In this document: piece by piece, positions 54,431 through 64,000 of the stretch
How the letters are laid out: each line of letters starts with the position of its first letter
How positions within the stretch are numbered: the stretch's first letter is position 1
NCBI GenBank assembly: GCA_003344405.1
Contig: NOWV01000011.1
Location: 62,001 to 126,000, forward strand
Direction of reading: 5' to 3'
Origin: Trichoplax sp. H2
Taxonomy: Eukaryota; Placozoa; Uniplacotomia; Trichoplacea
Length of the DNA stretch: 64,000 nucleotides
Notes under the pieces: model-generated
Databases searched by the model: none
What the model saw: only the letters and a program-made list of their open reading frames with translations
Told to the model about the DNA's origin: nothing
Made by a program: the position numbers and the translations under genes

Positions 54431-56779
54431 CGTGACAAACTTACGCTTATTAAGCGACATGGTCTAAATGGCTGCATAGACAGCATGGAATCTCTAGTTT
54501 ACAATAGAATAACAAATTTACAAATTGTCCTTACCAAAACTGACTAATCAAAAATTCCCAAACGATCAACCAGCATGTAAATTGACAAAATTGTAATCAA
54601 ACCGGCTTGACTGCCGACTGGATTGCTAGTGGTAGCAGATATACTGTAGGGTTGTAAGGTCTCCGCATTCCACCAACATGTCACTGGCGATTTAGACGCA
54701 GACAACTTGTAGTAGTCATCCCGTGCTAAAATGCAGTAATGGATCAATTACATACATGGATATCATCAGTAATTATGGCAGTACTGTATCAAAACGATAA
54801 TCAACACATTCTTACAACCTACTGCATATCTGCAACTACGACGAAGATACTAACTGTATATAAGTATTCAATAGACAGTAATTAATCATCTATACATACA
54901 AATACAATACCGTATTCGTATGTCTGTACCTATGTATTGAATAGAATAACTATTTCCTTATAATAGAATTACTCAATTGGGCTATTCATAACTAATCAAT
55001 AAAAATAACATCCATCAACGTCCAAAATGATTCCATTTTGCCACATAGTATTTACATTTCAGCAATCAATCAATTAATCTTAAGATAGCCAGCCACTTCA
55101 CATGAATACCCTCGCATTACTGCAGTACTGTGCTATAGTCTACAGTAGAGTGCACACACCCAAAAAACCTGAAAGATATTATGCAGTGCAGTAAATCAAT
55201 ACGAATACAGTAGAGGGGCAAAAAAATGTCGTTGCAGAACATTGCCTCTAATAAAAGAATATTACTGCATGAGGCGTTCGATAGAGCACATGACGCAATG
55301 TTTATTCTACTCCAATTTATTTACACGAATTATTATTATCGAACAATTCTCGAAAATTGGGGGATGCACAAAGTGCAATATATTAATATCGTGTATATCT
55401 TGTACACATCCTACTAATTATTAATTATAAAGTATTTTAGTCTTGACGTCAGAAATACAGATATGCATTATTACGCATTTGGTGATAATTTGTAACCTTC
55501 TACAGCAGTCTTAAGTATAGAATGTATAAGCGTTAAAAAGTTGTTATATCTAAAAAAAAAATGTCGTGCCATACTAATTTACTCCATTCGCATACAAAAA
55601 TTGATTTATCTACAACTATCGTGGATTAATTATTAAACAACTCAATATAGTATATTTATCCTTACATATATACTTGTATATACTGTATATACACATGAAC
55701 AGTACTTGTGCATCCATTGTCACCCAACCGCATAGGCGCACTAATGAGCTATAATTTGTATTTTTTGTATTTTAATAGTAATCCTAGGGAATACGTCTAG
55801 TAATGGAATTGTACACTATTTCTACCTTGAAGTGAATACTACCACCTTGATCATCACATTCATAAATCAGCGTTATCACACTTGGCTAGCAAAAGCTAAA
55901 GGAAACTCTATCTAAGCTATAGTATTAACCACTACTGTTAAGTACAATTGATAGAGGATATCGTTCAAGTCGATGTTGCCCAGTACTGTCATACCCAAGG
56001 CTTATAACTAATTATCAAGTATATAGCCCAAAAATATACGAATACACTGTATACTTAATTAGATATTCAATGTTGCCTGGTTTTACACTACACGCACATA
56101 TAACCATGATGCAAATACGTATGAGTACATGCTCCATTCTATAATCGTTATCCCGATTTACGTTAAGTAGCATGCAAAAGAATTATTTAAATCAACATTT
56201 ATTATAAACAAGAAATGCTAAAAATGTAATATAATTAATTATAATGACAATAACATGACATGTTAAAATTTCGTCAATCGCTAAGTATACTACGATAAAT
56301 AAGATCGTTCAGTTATGCAAAACTGTGCATTTGTTAATTAAATATAAAGGTCAACTTTTCGAAAATCTGTTTAAATCGTAATAATAAGTTGGAGTTTTTA
56401 TTTAATATTCAATTGACGAGTCAAATTGACTTCATTGATGTGCTCAAGGTTCTATTCATTAAATGAATCAATTAAACATAGAGTATTTTGGATCAAGACA
56501 TAATATTCTACACTTGGCTACAGAAAGCTGCAAGAGATGGAATTGTCTCGTCATGTTCCTTTCAAATAAATCATCGTTTTTTCATCTTACGTATGCCAAA
56601 ATTAACAAAAGCCTGCCTAAATGAAAAATTTTCAAGTGCAATAATCGTATTTACATTAGTTTGCTAATTCTGTTGCAAGAAATCACATAATCTAAGTACG
56701 TATTACATTATAGCAGATAAACAATGACTGTAATTTAATTAAATAATATTCCTTCGTACATATTTTGTAATCAAATTTT
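54431..56779. other. Gene-poor stretch upstream-side of XRCC2 3' end
   Basis: About 2.3 kb of AT-rich sequence with no recognisable exon. Scattered TACTGTA/TACAGTA strings occur, for example near 55.12-55.15 kb. TTTATT at about 56397 is a possible minus-strand poly(A) signal for XRCC2. The short plus frames at 55226-55424 show no domain. Confidence 0.5.
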
Positions 56780-57853
56780 TTATATAAATACAACTCCTTC
56801 CTCGCTAACTATAAAGCGCTCTGCACTTTCTATTGATGATGGGTGTTCAAGTACTACGGAATAAGTCGCCGAATAGCTATTTGCTCCACTCAACTCCGAA
56901 TCAATTTTACTCAAAATATAACGATATTTAACAAGCTTCCTCCAAACATTGGGCATATATTCCATATGTTTACTATGTGTGCTGTTATAGTTAGAAGCGA
57001 TATCATTCCTAAGACGAGATTTATTAGCTAGTCTACTGTTTTCAAACTGCTTCCTAATAGCTGATTTGGTAGCAAGAACAATCAGATTATGTTCATCGCA
57101 CAGGTATTTGACAATTTTACATAATTGATCTACTCCACTGCTCGATGAAAATTTATCCTGCCAGTAGAACGAACCTATGCCATCAATGAGCATAATACCG
57201 ATATCAGGATTGCTAGAAATGCTATACTCCAGCAAATGCAATGATGTAATGAGTTGATGAATAGTGTCACAGCGTATGATATAAAATCGTTCCAAGCATT
57301 TTCGAATAAACTCTTCAGAATGCTTGACCATAGTTGCGTTAGATCCTTGACAAGCTTTGCAATAGCGTTGCTCCAGTATACTCATTAATCGTAGCAAATT
57401 AAAGTGATAATCACAATCAATATAGACGACCGACATGGATCTGCCATTCATTGCAATACCACGAAAATTATCCGGCATGATACACTTGATCATTAAATGC
57501 AGTAGCATTTCCGTTTTTCCACAACCCTCACTGCCGTAGAATTCTACTACATCACCACATGTTAAGCCGTTGAATTGTAATTTGCTAAATAGCCGATCTT
57601 CCATACCAATCACAGTTTGTCTAGAACCTAACCTAGCAAAGAGCTGGATCAAAAGATTGATGAAAGCTTATTATTACACGTATATTAAAACGTTATCTGT
57701 CTCAAGCATATACGTACTAATGCATACTGATTTGCCTACAACAGTAAACTTTATTTCTACATCATCTTCTTTAAAACTATGCAATTTTTATCTTTGTCAT
57801 TACGCTATACAATCGAGTGAATGAACAACCTTGGCAGCCGATTCGCTAGCCAT
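56780..57853 (-). CDS. XRCC2: XRCC2, RAD51-paralogue recombination ATPase
   Basis: RAD51 paralogue acting with RAD51D in homologous-recombination repair in the nucleus (family knowledge). The main exon is 57643-56780. Its frame runs into a stop upstream without an ATG that keeps the conserved LFARL region, so I place a first coding exon at 57853-57830: ATG plus seven codons (MASESAAK), donor AAG/gttgtt, intron 186 bp, acceptor gatccag. The joined N terminus, ESAAKLFARLGSR, lines up with ESGTELLARLEGR of human XRCC2. Total 295 residues (human 280). Walker A is GSEGCGKT at 45-52, the following stretch is TEMLLHLMIKCIMP, and the Walker-B-like strand IGIMLID ends near Asp162. DYHFNLLRLMSILE and WRKLVKYR are further family matches. 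It is nearly single-exon, unlike the intron-rich neighbours. Confidence 0.93.
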
Positions 57854-58440
57854 GCTTGAACTCTTGAAATGGCAGACAGTAGGATCAGTTTGATATCAAT
57901 TCGTTGGATCGTTTTGGTATTAAAACTATAGTTCTGAATCTGCACAATGATTTAACCGTAAGATAGGATGTTTTCACTTTTTGAGATTGCATAAGCCAAC
58001 GCCTAATTAGGCAAGACATGGATTCCATCCATCTTGATCAATTTCCAGCTCTGCTCATTGCACTCTTCAATCCTCAGGTAGCCCCAGCAATTCATGCAAC
58101 TCGAACATACAGTCGAGAACTTATTGTGTATTACTGAAGGTGTACAGTATGCAGGCGTACCTACAGTTTGAGCATATACAGTATACTGTATCCTACAGTG
58201 TACTGTATGCTAGCAGTTATTTGTATGTACTGTAGGAGGGTGGCTAAAAAGCTCTGATCCACTTGAAGTAATTTCTCTACAGGAAGTTTTCACTTCGGAT
58301 TCGTTCCATAATAAGGCAACTGAAGTTCTGTACAGTATTATTCATTACAAAGTGTGCCAAAGCGTAAATACGTTTGACGAAAAAGTAAAGGTTGTTGAAA
58401 TTTTCGTCTGTACTTGAAGCAAGTACCTGGATTCATACTA
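57854..58440. other. Promoter-side region of XRCC2 with TACTGTA motifs
   Basis: About 590 bp upstream of the XRCC2 start. It holds several overlapping TACAGTA/TACTGTA strings at about 58141-58245. No exon recognised. It leads into the repeat region at 58.44 kb. Confidence 0.5.
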
Positions 58441-58720
58441 TAAGCTGTACTATATCAGTATGGCATGTGTGGAAAGTGAACGTTCCCCACTATCAACTTG
58501 CACTTCAAAATATAGATTGTAACAGGATGAAAAGTTGGAAAGTTATCGCTACCAACTTCCGTCACTTTACAATCATTGCCGAGATTGTCCCAGTATGGAA
58601 AGTAGAAAAGTCATCGTCTCTACTATTCACTTTCAGTACTTGATATTCAAAACATCGATTGTTGCTTACCTCTCCAAACCTGAAAGTTATCACCTCACTA
58701 TCAACTTTCAGTACCTGCAC
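58440..58720. repeat. Diverged short tandem repeats flanking the minisatellite
   Basis: Segments built around (G)GAAAGT....(A)CTATCAACTT or its variants recur about every 70-80 bp (near 58471, 58540, 58599 and 58681). They are strongly diverged. They abut the better-conserved 85-bp minisatellite and may be an older part of the same array. Confidence 0.5.
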
Positions 58721-59680
58721 GCTACAGTATCTGCTGTCGCCACAAATAGAAACATAACAGCCATTGCTAGAAACTTTTCCAAATTGCACAACTACTGTCT
58801 TCAGTACTATACTGTCGCCACAAATATTAAACATATCAGCCATTACTACAGACTTTTCCAAATTGCACTTTTACAGTGTTACTGTCTACTCTACTATCGC
58901 CACAAATATACAACTTAACAGCTATTACTACAGACTTCTCGAAATTGCATTGCTACCGTGGTACTGACCATTACTCCATACAATCCAAATTCCATTGCTA
59001 CCGTGGTACTGTCTACTCTACTATCGCCACAAATTCAAACGTAAGAGCAGTGCTCCACACAATCCAAATTGCATTGCTACAGTGGTGCCGTCTACTATAC
59101 TATCGCCACAAATGTAAAACATAACAGCCATTAGTAGAAACTTTTCCTCCAAATTGCATTGCTACAGTGGTACTGTCTACTAGGCTGTCGCCACAAATAT
59201 AAAACATTACAGCCATTACTACAGACTTGTACTCCAAATTGCATTGCTACCGTGGTACTGTCTACTCTACTATGGCCATAAATATAAAACGTAACAGCCA
59301 TTACTACAGACTTGTCCTCCAAATTGCATTGCTACAGTGGTACTGTCTACTAGACTGTCGCCACAAATATAAAACATAACAGCCATTACTATAGCCTTCT
59401 CCTTCAAATTATACTGCTACCGTGGTACTGTCTACTAGACTATCGCCACAAATATAAAACATAACAGCCATGACTATAACCTTCTCCTTCAAATTATACT
59501 GCTACCGTGGTACTGTCTACTAGACTATCGCCACAAATATAAAATATAACAGCCATTACTATAGCCTTCTCCTTCAAATTATACTGCTACCGTGGTACTG
59601 TCTACTAGACTATCGCCACAAATATAAAACATAACAGCCATGACTACGACTTCTCCACCAAATTCCGCTATTGTAGTGGC
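58720..59680. repeat. 85-bp-period minisatellite, about 11 copies
   Basis: The landmark TCGCCACAAAT (TGGCCATAAAT in one copy) starts at 58737, 58815, 58897, 59024, 59103, 59188, 59273, 59358, 59443, 59528 and 59613. The last seven copies are spaced at 79 then exactly 85 bp. Each unit contains GCTAC(C/A)GTGGTACTGTCTACTA, the landmark, then AAAACATAACAGCCATTACT and a CTTCTCC.TCAAATT segment. The right-hand copies are nearly identical, the left-hand ones diverged, so the array has been homogenised or has expanded toward ANKS3. Period 85 is not a multiple of three, and stops occur in all frames over successive units. Confidence 0.93.
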
Positions 59681-59898
59681 ACTGTCTACGAACTAGAACA
59701 AGACTGCGTTGAGCTGACTCAGTATAGCCACGATGGTTAGATAGAGTACAGCACTCACAGTGTATCCGTGTATCCCTCCTACCTGGCCGTAGGCGCGGGT
59801 CTAGCTTGCCACCAATCAAACAACGCCTATCTCACTCTGAATCATTAATTCCGTTAGGTAAACTTAGTCCTACCTCTTGATTCATTAGCCTTGAAAGC

Positions 59899-62800
59899 AT
59901 GGATTATGTCATGTTAAGAGAATCAGAAGACGGAAATAGCGAAGAAAATAACTGGCCTGATCTCTTGTTAAATGCCAGTATATCATTACATAATAACTGG
60001 GATAAAATCGACCCGGTGGAAAATCCTTTCGTTCCTCTCGATTTACACACCGCCTCTTCTATTGGTCATTATGAACAAGTCCGAAATTTAACGGATGGCC
60101 AACCCTTTGACGTTGTCAATAAACAAAATAAAGGTTCATTTTCCTTCGATTCCATTGATGTGATCTAGTATAGTGTGTATACAATCCAAGTTAATCTAGA
60201 AATGAGACGATAGTGTGGAAATAATATCCATGATATAGAAGTTTCAACAACAAAAATAACATGCACAATCATCGGAATAATAATCACTTTTATTGATGAC
60301 CAGCGCATACAAAGGCACATGAATTAAGATAACACAGACGATCATCGTCATAATTGTTTACTTTGATCTGATCCACTTTTAATGAGAATCAATTTCCATT
60401 AGTTAGCCAATGAATTTCTAACTAATAGCCCCTTTGCTATCCTTGTACTGGATGATATGACACAACAGTACAGATAATAAATAACACGAACATGCTGTAG
60501 TCATTCTGGTTATAACTTAGAAAAATGCTTAGTTTGCTCTGTTGCCTTATTTTTATAAACTGATTTCTGTCTGTTAATAAATATCTAATTGTAGATCATT
60601 GGACACCATTAATGTATGCTTCTTATATGGGCCACGATACCACCCTTGATTTACTTTTTGAAGCTGGAGCTGATCCCAACGTCAAAACTATTCATGGTAT
60701 CACCGCATTGATGTTAGCTGCAAGCTGTGGCCATGAATCGATAGTCTACGCACTTTTACAGGTAATTGCATTCATTTTGAATAAAGATTCGCCAAGCTAT
60801 GTTATACTACTTTCGATATCAACCTGAAATCCTATTCTATCATCATGCAGTAGGTTCATTGATCCCATTTTTATAATTAGGCAATAAGTGACTCTGAATT
60901 ACTAGTTTACGCGTAAATGTATATACATTTAAATGATAGCCCACTTGCTTGAAGTATCACATTTCCCCAACATCAAAGTGTCAATGAATTCATAATTAAG
61001 TACTATTTCAAACTGAATATAAACTTTAATGATATTTTACTTGTATGATAGATCCTACTTAGGCAACGTCTCCGTTTTGAATAATTTAGATTAAAGTACT
61101 CGTTCAAATTTGAACCCATTTTAAAACTCTTTTATAAATTTTGTTTCTAATAATATCAAGCTGACAGTAGCAATCCTACAAAATTTCCAAAATAGCAAAA
61201 ATTTTAAATAATTCATATTAAAATACACTAGAACTTCTAATTTAAAATCATATAAATCATATCCTATGCTAGTATAACCTTTCCATTTTTCCTACAACAT
61301 GAAGAAATACGTATTTAATTTACGCTATTTTATATTTGTAACAATATTAAAATGTTGCAGTTGTTTTTATAAAAGTATCAAAGTTATAAATCAATGAGAG
61401 AAAAAATTAATACGTACCCATATTCCATAACAGCACAATCTTTCCCATTGTATTACATCAAAATATTGTATGGTTCATATTAAAATATTGCACCTATTCA
61501 AGTTTATCTTAGAAAAAGTTACCGATAATTTACTCATTAATATTGATCAAATTTAGGAGGAAAATGATGCGATAATTGAGAATAAATTGTATACCTTAGT
61601 ATATATATATATGGATGAGCTATTTAATACGGTACTTTCCATTAAATCCTTTTCACCGACATTATTAATTTTAATTAAATTAATGAGAGTAAATATAAGT
61701 AGATACTTTATAAATTACAGTGCTTTCGTAGTATTTGTTTTATGCAAATGCCTTCCTGATTTCAAATCTCTATTGGACAGTCAAATTTTACACAATTCTT
61801 ACTCGTTCATAACTTTGATGACATGAAATAATCTCAAACTAATTTCATTTTTAATTACGTCATTTCAGCAAGGAGCAGCACCTAACGATGCAGATCAATG
61901 TGGAATTACGTCATTGTTTTATTCCTGTCGTCAGGGAAATGCCAGTGTTGTAGCATTGCTGCTTGCCAATGACGCAGATCCAAACATAAAGTAAACGCCG
62001 TCTGACGCAGTATAATCGATGATAGCATTAACTTAAAAATGCCGTACTATTTTCTATATTTCGTCTTGAAATACATTCAAAATTTCTTACGTTAGTAAAA
62101 ACTTATCGCTATTTACAGAGACCCAAAAAATGGTATGACACCACTACTGGAAGCCGCAAGAAGTGGGCGCGAAGTTATTATTAGCACATTACTGAAAAAT
62201 GTAATGCTAGTACCGTCCAAAATATCACTAGCTTATTAGAACCACATATACGATAGCTAACTGCAGGTTACTGCATGATTATATAGGGTGCAGATCCTCA
62301 TATCCGAAATAAGGAAGGAAGTACAGCGCGTTCCTTAGCTGTACGCTCTGGTAATACTGTTGCAGTTAAAATGTTTGACAACCTCTTACCTCAACGCGAT
62401 GACTCTAAACTAACATCGAGTGATCCAGGTCTGAATCAAGGATAACCCGATATGGAAATAGATATCTATCATTTCATTTCAGATATAATGTGACGTATTA
62501 TAATGCTGCGCATTCATTTCCATGATTTTTACTCATAAGGTGTGGTCAGATCGAGATCATCTGATCAGATTGAAGAAATTAGCAAAGAAAATGCTAATCT
62601 AAATACGCCGCAAGATTATGGCATTAGAAAAGGACCAGAAGAATTTAATCGCCTGGTTAGGCAAAAATCTAATGAAAAGCAATTACCTACTGCTGGTAAT
62701 GAGATAGCCGATCTAGAAGGTAATTTTTCCAAGTTGACTCTAGGATTCGGAAAGTAAGAGATTGTATACTATTAGACATCTAAATACTTTCTTATATTCT

Positions 62801-63618
62801 ATCTCTACAGCTCGTAAAACCGTTAAATTTCAAGAAGATATTGATGTAGCTCTAATACAATCATCAGATAAAGATGTGACTCCTACCAAAATGAATCCCC
62901 TACCCACTGAACGAGGTATACATGATTTATTTCTCATTATGCCATTTAAAAAATTATCATAGCAATCGTACTAAATGACTACATTACGAACTAAAAGAAT
63001 TTATAACTAATCTTGTAATGAAACACTTTTCATCCATAAAATGATTTATATATAATACTAGCCGTTTCATCCAAGAAAGAAGTAGAAATCTTATCAAATA
63101 GTTCAGAAAGCGATTCTGATATTGGATTCTTTCGAGGTGGCATGGAAACAGTAAAATATGATGGTCCGTTAAGTCCAAGTTCAAGTAGTACTAATCTACT
63201 ACTTAAGCGCAGCGATTCTATTCCAGAAAAACAGGAGAATAAGCAGCAAAATACCGTAAGTAGACAAAACTCAGCAAGTTCTCGCGCAGTAAGTGATCAT
63301 GATGAGGGAGTCGTTCAGTTCTTGGAACAACTCAAGCTATCGAAATATTTATCGACTTTTGAAGAACAAGAGATCGATATGGAAACGCTATTGACGCTTA
63401 GTGAAGCAGATCTTATATCGATAGGAATCAAGTAATTGCTCAATTTCTTTACAAAAAACATTCACTACTGTTGCCGTAAACATTATAAACATTTATACTT
63501 AATGTCATCAAACTGGATACCATCATAACGGCATTCCATTTGCATCTATAGATTATTAGGTCCTAGAAGAAAAATTTCTATGGCAATATCGCGTCACTCG
63601 TCAAAGAGATCGTCTAAA
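59899..63618 (+). CDS. ANKS3: ANKS3, ankyrin-repeat and SAM protein, probably 3'-partial
   Basis: Ciliary/renal scaffold protein that in vertebrates binds ANKS6, BICC1 and NEK-family kinases (family knowledge). Exons: 59899-60133, 60595-60761, 61869-61990, 62119-62200, 62287-62428, 62540-62719, 62811-62915, 63062-63431, 63552-63618; about 490 codons so far (human 656). After an acidic N terminus, VPLDLHTASSIGHYEQV begins the ankyrin repeats; TPLMYASYMGHDTTLDLLFE, ALMLAASCGHESIVYALLQ, SLFYSCRQGNASVVALLLA and TPLLEAARSGREVIIS follow. A Ser-rich linker leads to the SAM domain: VVQFLEQLKLSKYLSTFEEQ, then LLTLSEADLISIGIKLLGPRRK across the last two exons. The exon 9 donor at 63619 leads into sequence with no further recognisable exon before the window ends, so the C-terminal part is probably outside. 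Read-through at 63619 would add about 31 codons before a stop. Confidence 0.92.
60762..61868. other. Long intron 2 of ANKS3
   Basis: A 1.1-kb AT-rich intron between the second and third ankyrin-coding exons. The open frame at 61587-61826 is AT-driven and shows no domain. Phases of the flanking exons join directly, so no missing exon is required, though a skipped one cannot be excluded. Confidence 0.6.
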
Positions 63619-64000
63619 GTTAGTATCTCTGTATCACTATACGAGTTAGATAAGACTATAATACATCCATCGTTTTTCATTAATTTAATATTAGTTATTT
63701 TAGAGCATTAGAGTATTGCTCTACAACTTTTAGCTATGTAGCTATTTAAATCTGGATATTGGAAGTCCTCTAAATTTAATTCCTCTCAATAAGTAGAATA
63801 CTGGAACTTCATAACTACAGTTTAAATAACTTCATTAAAATATGAAATTGTACTATAAAAATGACTTCAGATGTATAATTTCGAGACGAGGAATCATACA
63901 TGGAAGTCTCTCTTTCCCTAATGGTTTTTTTAAGTGTAGAATGTAATATATTTCATAAAATTACAATATTGCCTTTTTGTATAATATTATTGCTGCTTCC
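63619..64000. other. Right edge: probable ANKS3 intron 9
   Basis: After the exon 9 donor (AAA/gttagt) the remaining 380 bp contain no segment resembling the ANKS3 C terminus and no AATAAA. It is most simply read as intron running off the window. Confidence 0.5.

Noticed and set aside
53426-54435. Cluster of 60-116-codon frames on both strands
   Set aside because: Mutually overlapping, low-complexity in the TACAG/TACTG block, and without recognisable domains; treated as compositional artefacts.
57601-57652. TTG-initiated XRCC2 start
   Set aside because: A TTG start is unlikely in an animal nuclear gene; a splice acceptor lies at the same point and an upstream ATG exon with matching phase exists.
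58535-59124. Open frames of 80-130 codons on the plus strand and 99 codons on the minus strand
   Set aside because: They are formed by the minisatellite and its diverged flank. The 85-bp period shifts frame each unit, and no domain or splice partner exists.
58720-59680. CRISPR-like regular array
   Set aside because: The whole 85-bp unit is repeated, with no unique spacers; the genome is eukaryotic and no cas genes are present.

Overview
The window reads as nuclear DNA of an early-branching animal. It is AT-rich. Genes are split by many short GT-AG introns, often 70-250 bp, yet the encoded proteins remain easily alignable to vertebrate families. A PKNOX-type TALE homeobox gene and an ANKS3-type ankyrin/SAM gene point to Metazoa. 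Compact introns plus vertebrate-like protein similarity suggest a placozoan (Trichoplax/Hoilungia-like); this is inference and was not verified. All exon boundaries below were assigned by reading splice sites, phase continuity and remembered family alignments; no search was run.

Layout, left to right: (1) 1-6450 +, 3' three quarters of WDR7 (rabconnectin-3 beta), 23 exons, 5' end outside the window. (2) 9110-16647 +, complete DHX37 RNA helicase, 33 exons. (3) 18671-20822 +, sigma-class glutathione S-transferase A. (4) 22430-25072 -, LACTB mitochondrial serine beta-lactamase-like protein. (5) 26625-30793 +, GH35 beta-galactosidase of the GLB1L2/3 type. (6) 32307-35132 - and 36026-37603 +, divergently arranged sigma GSTs B and C. 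(7) 41748-43203 +, GST D, followed at 44272-45847 by a decayed GST copy (E) with no first exon, two frameshifts and a stop. (8) 47536-49421 -, PKNOX homeobox gene. (9) a 7.4-kb gene-poor stretch with degenerate repeats, a GC-richer patch and a palindromic TACAG/TACTG block. (10) 56780-57853 -, XRCC2 with a tiny 24-nt first coding exon. (11) an 85-bp-period minisatellite at about 58.7-59.7 kb. (12) 59899 to the right edge +, ANKS3, probably continuing past the window.

The genes do not form a pathway: they are housekeeping genes (V-ATPase regulation, ribosome biogenesis, mitochondrial structure, glycan degradation, DNA repair, cilia) plus one developmental regulator. The one coherent local theme is the sigma-GST family, which has expanded by local duplication and inversion around LACTB and the beta-galactosidase, keeps an almost fixed five-exon structure, and includes a copy in visible decay. 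No transposase, reverse transcriptase, CRISPR array, rRNA or convincing tRNA was seen. I found no clear candidate for a wholly new biological system; the most interesting items are the GST birth-and-death cluster, the minisatellite near ANKS3 and the recurrent TACAG/TACTG palindromic motif.
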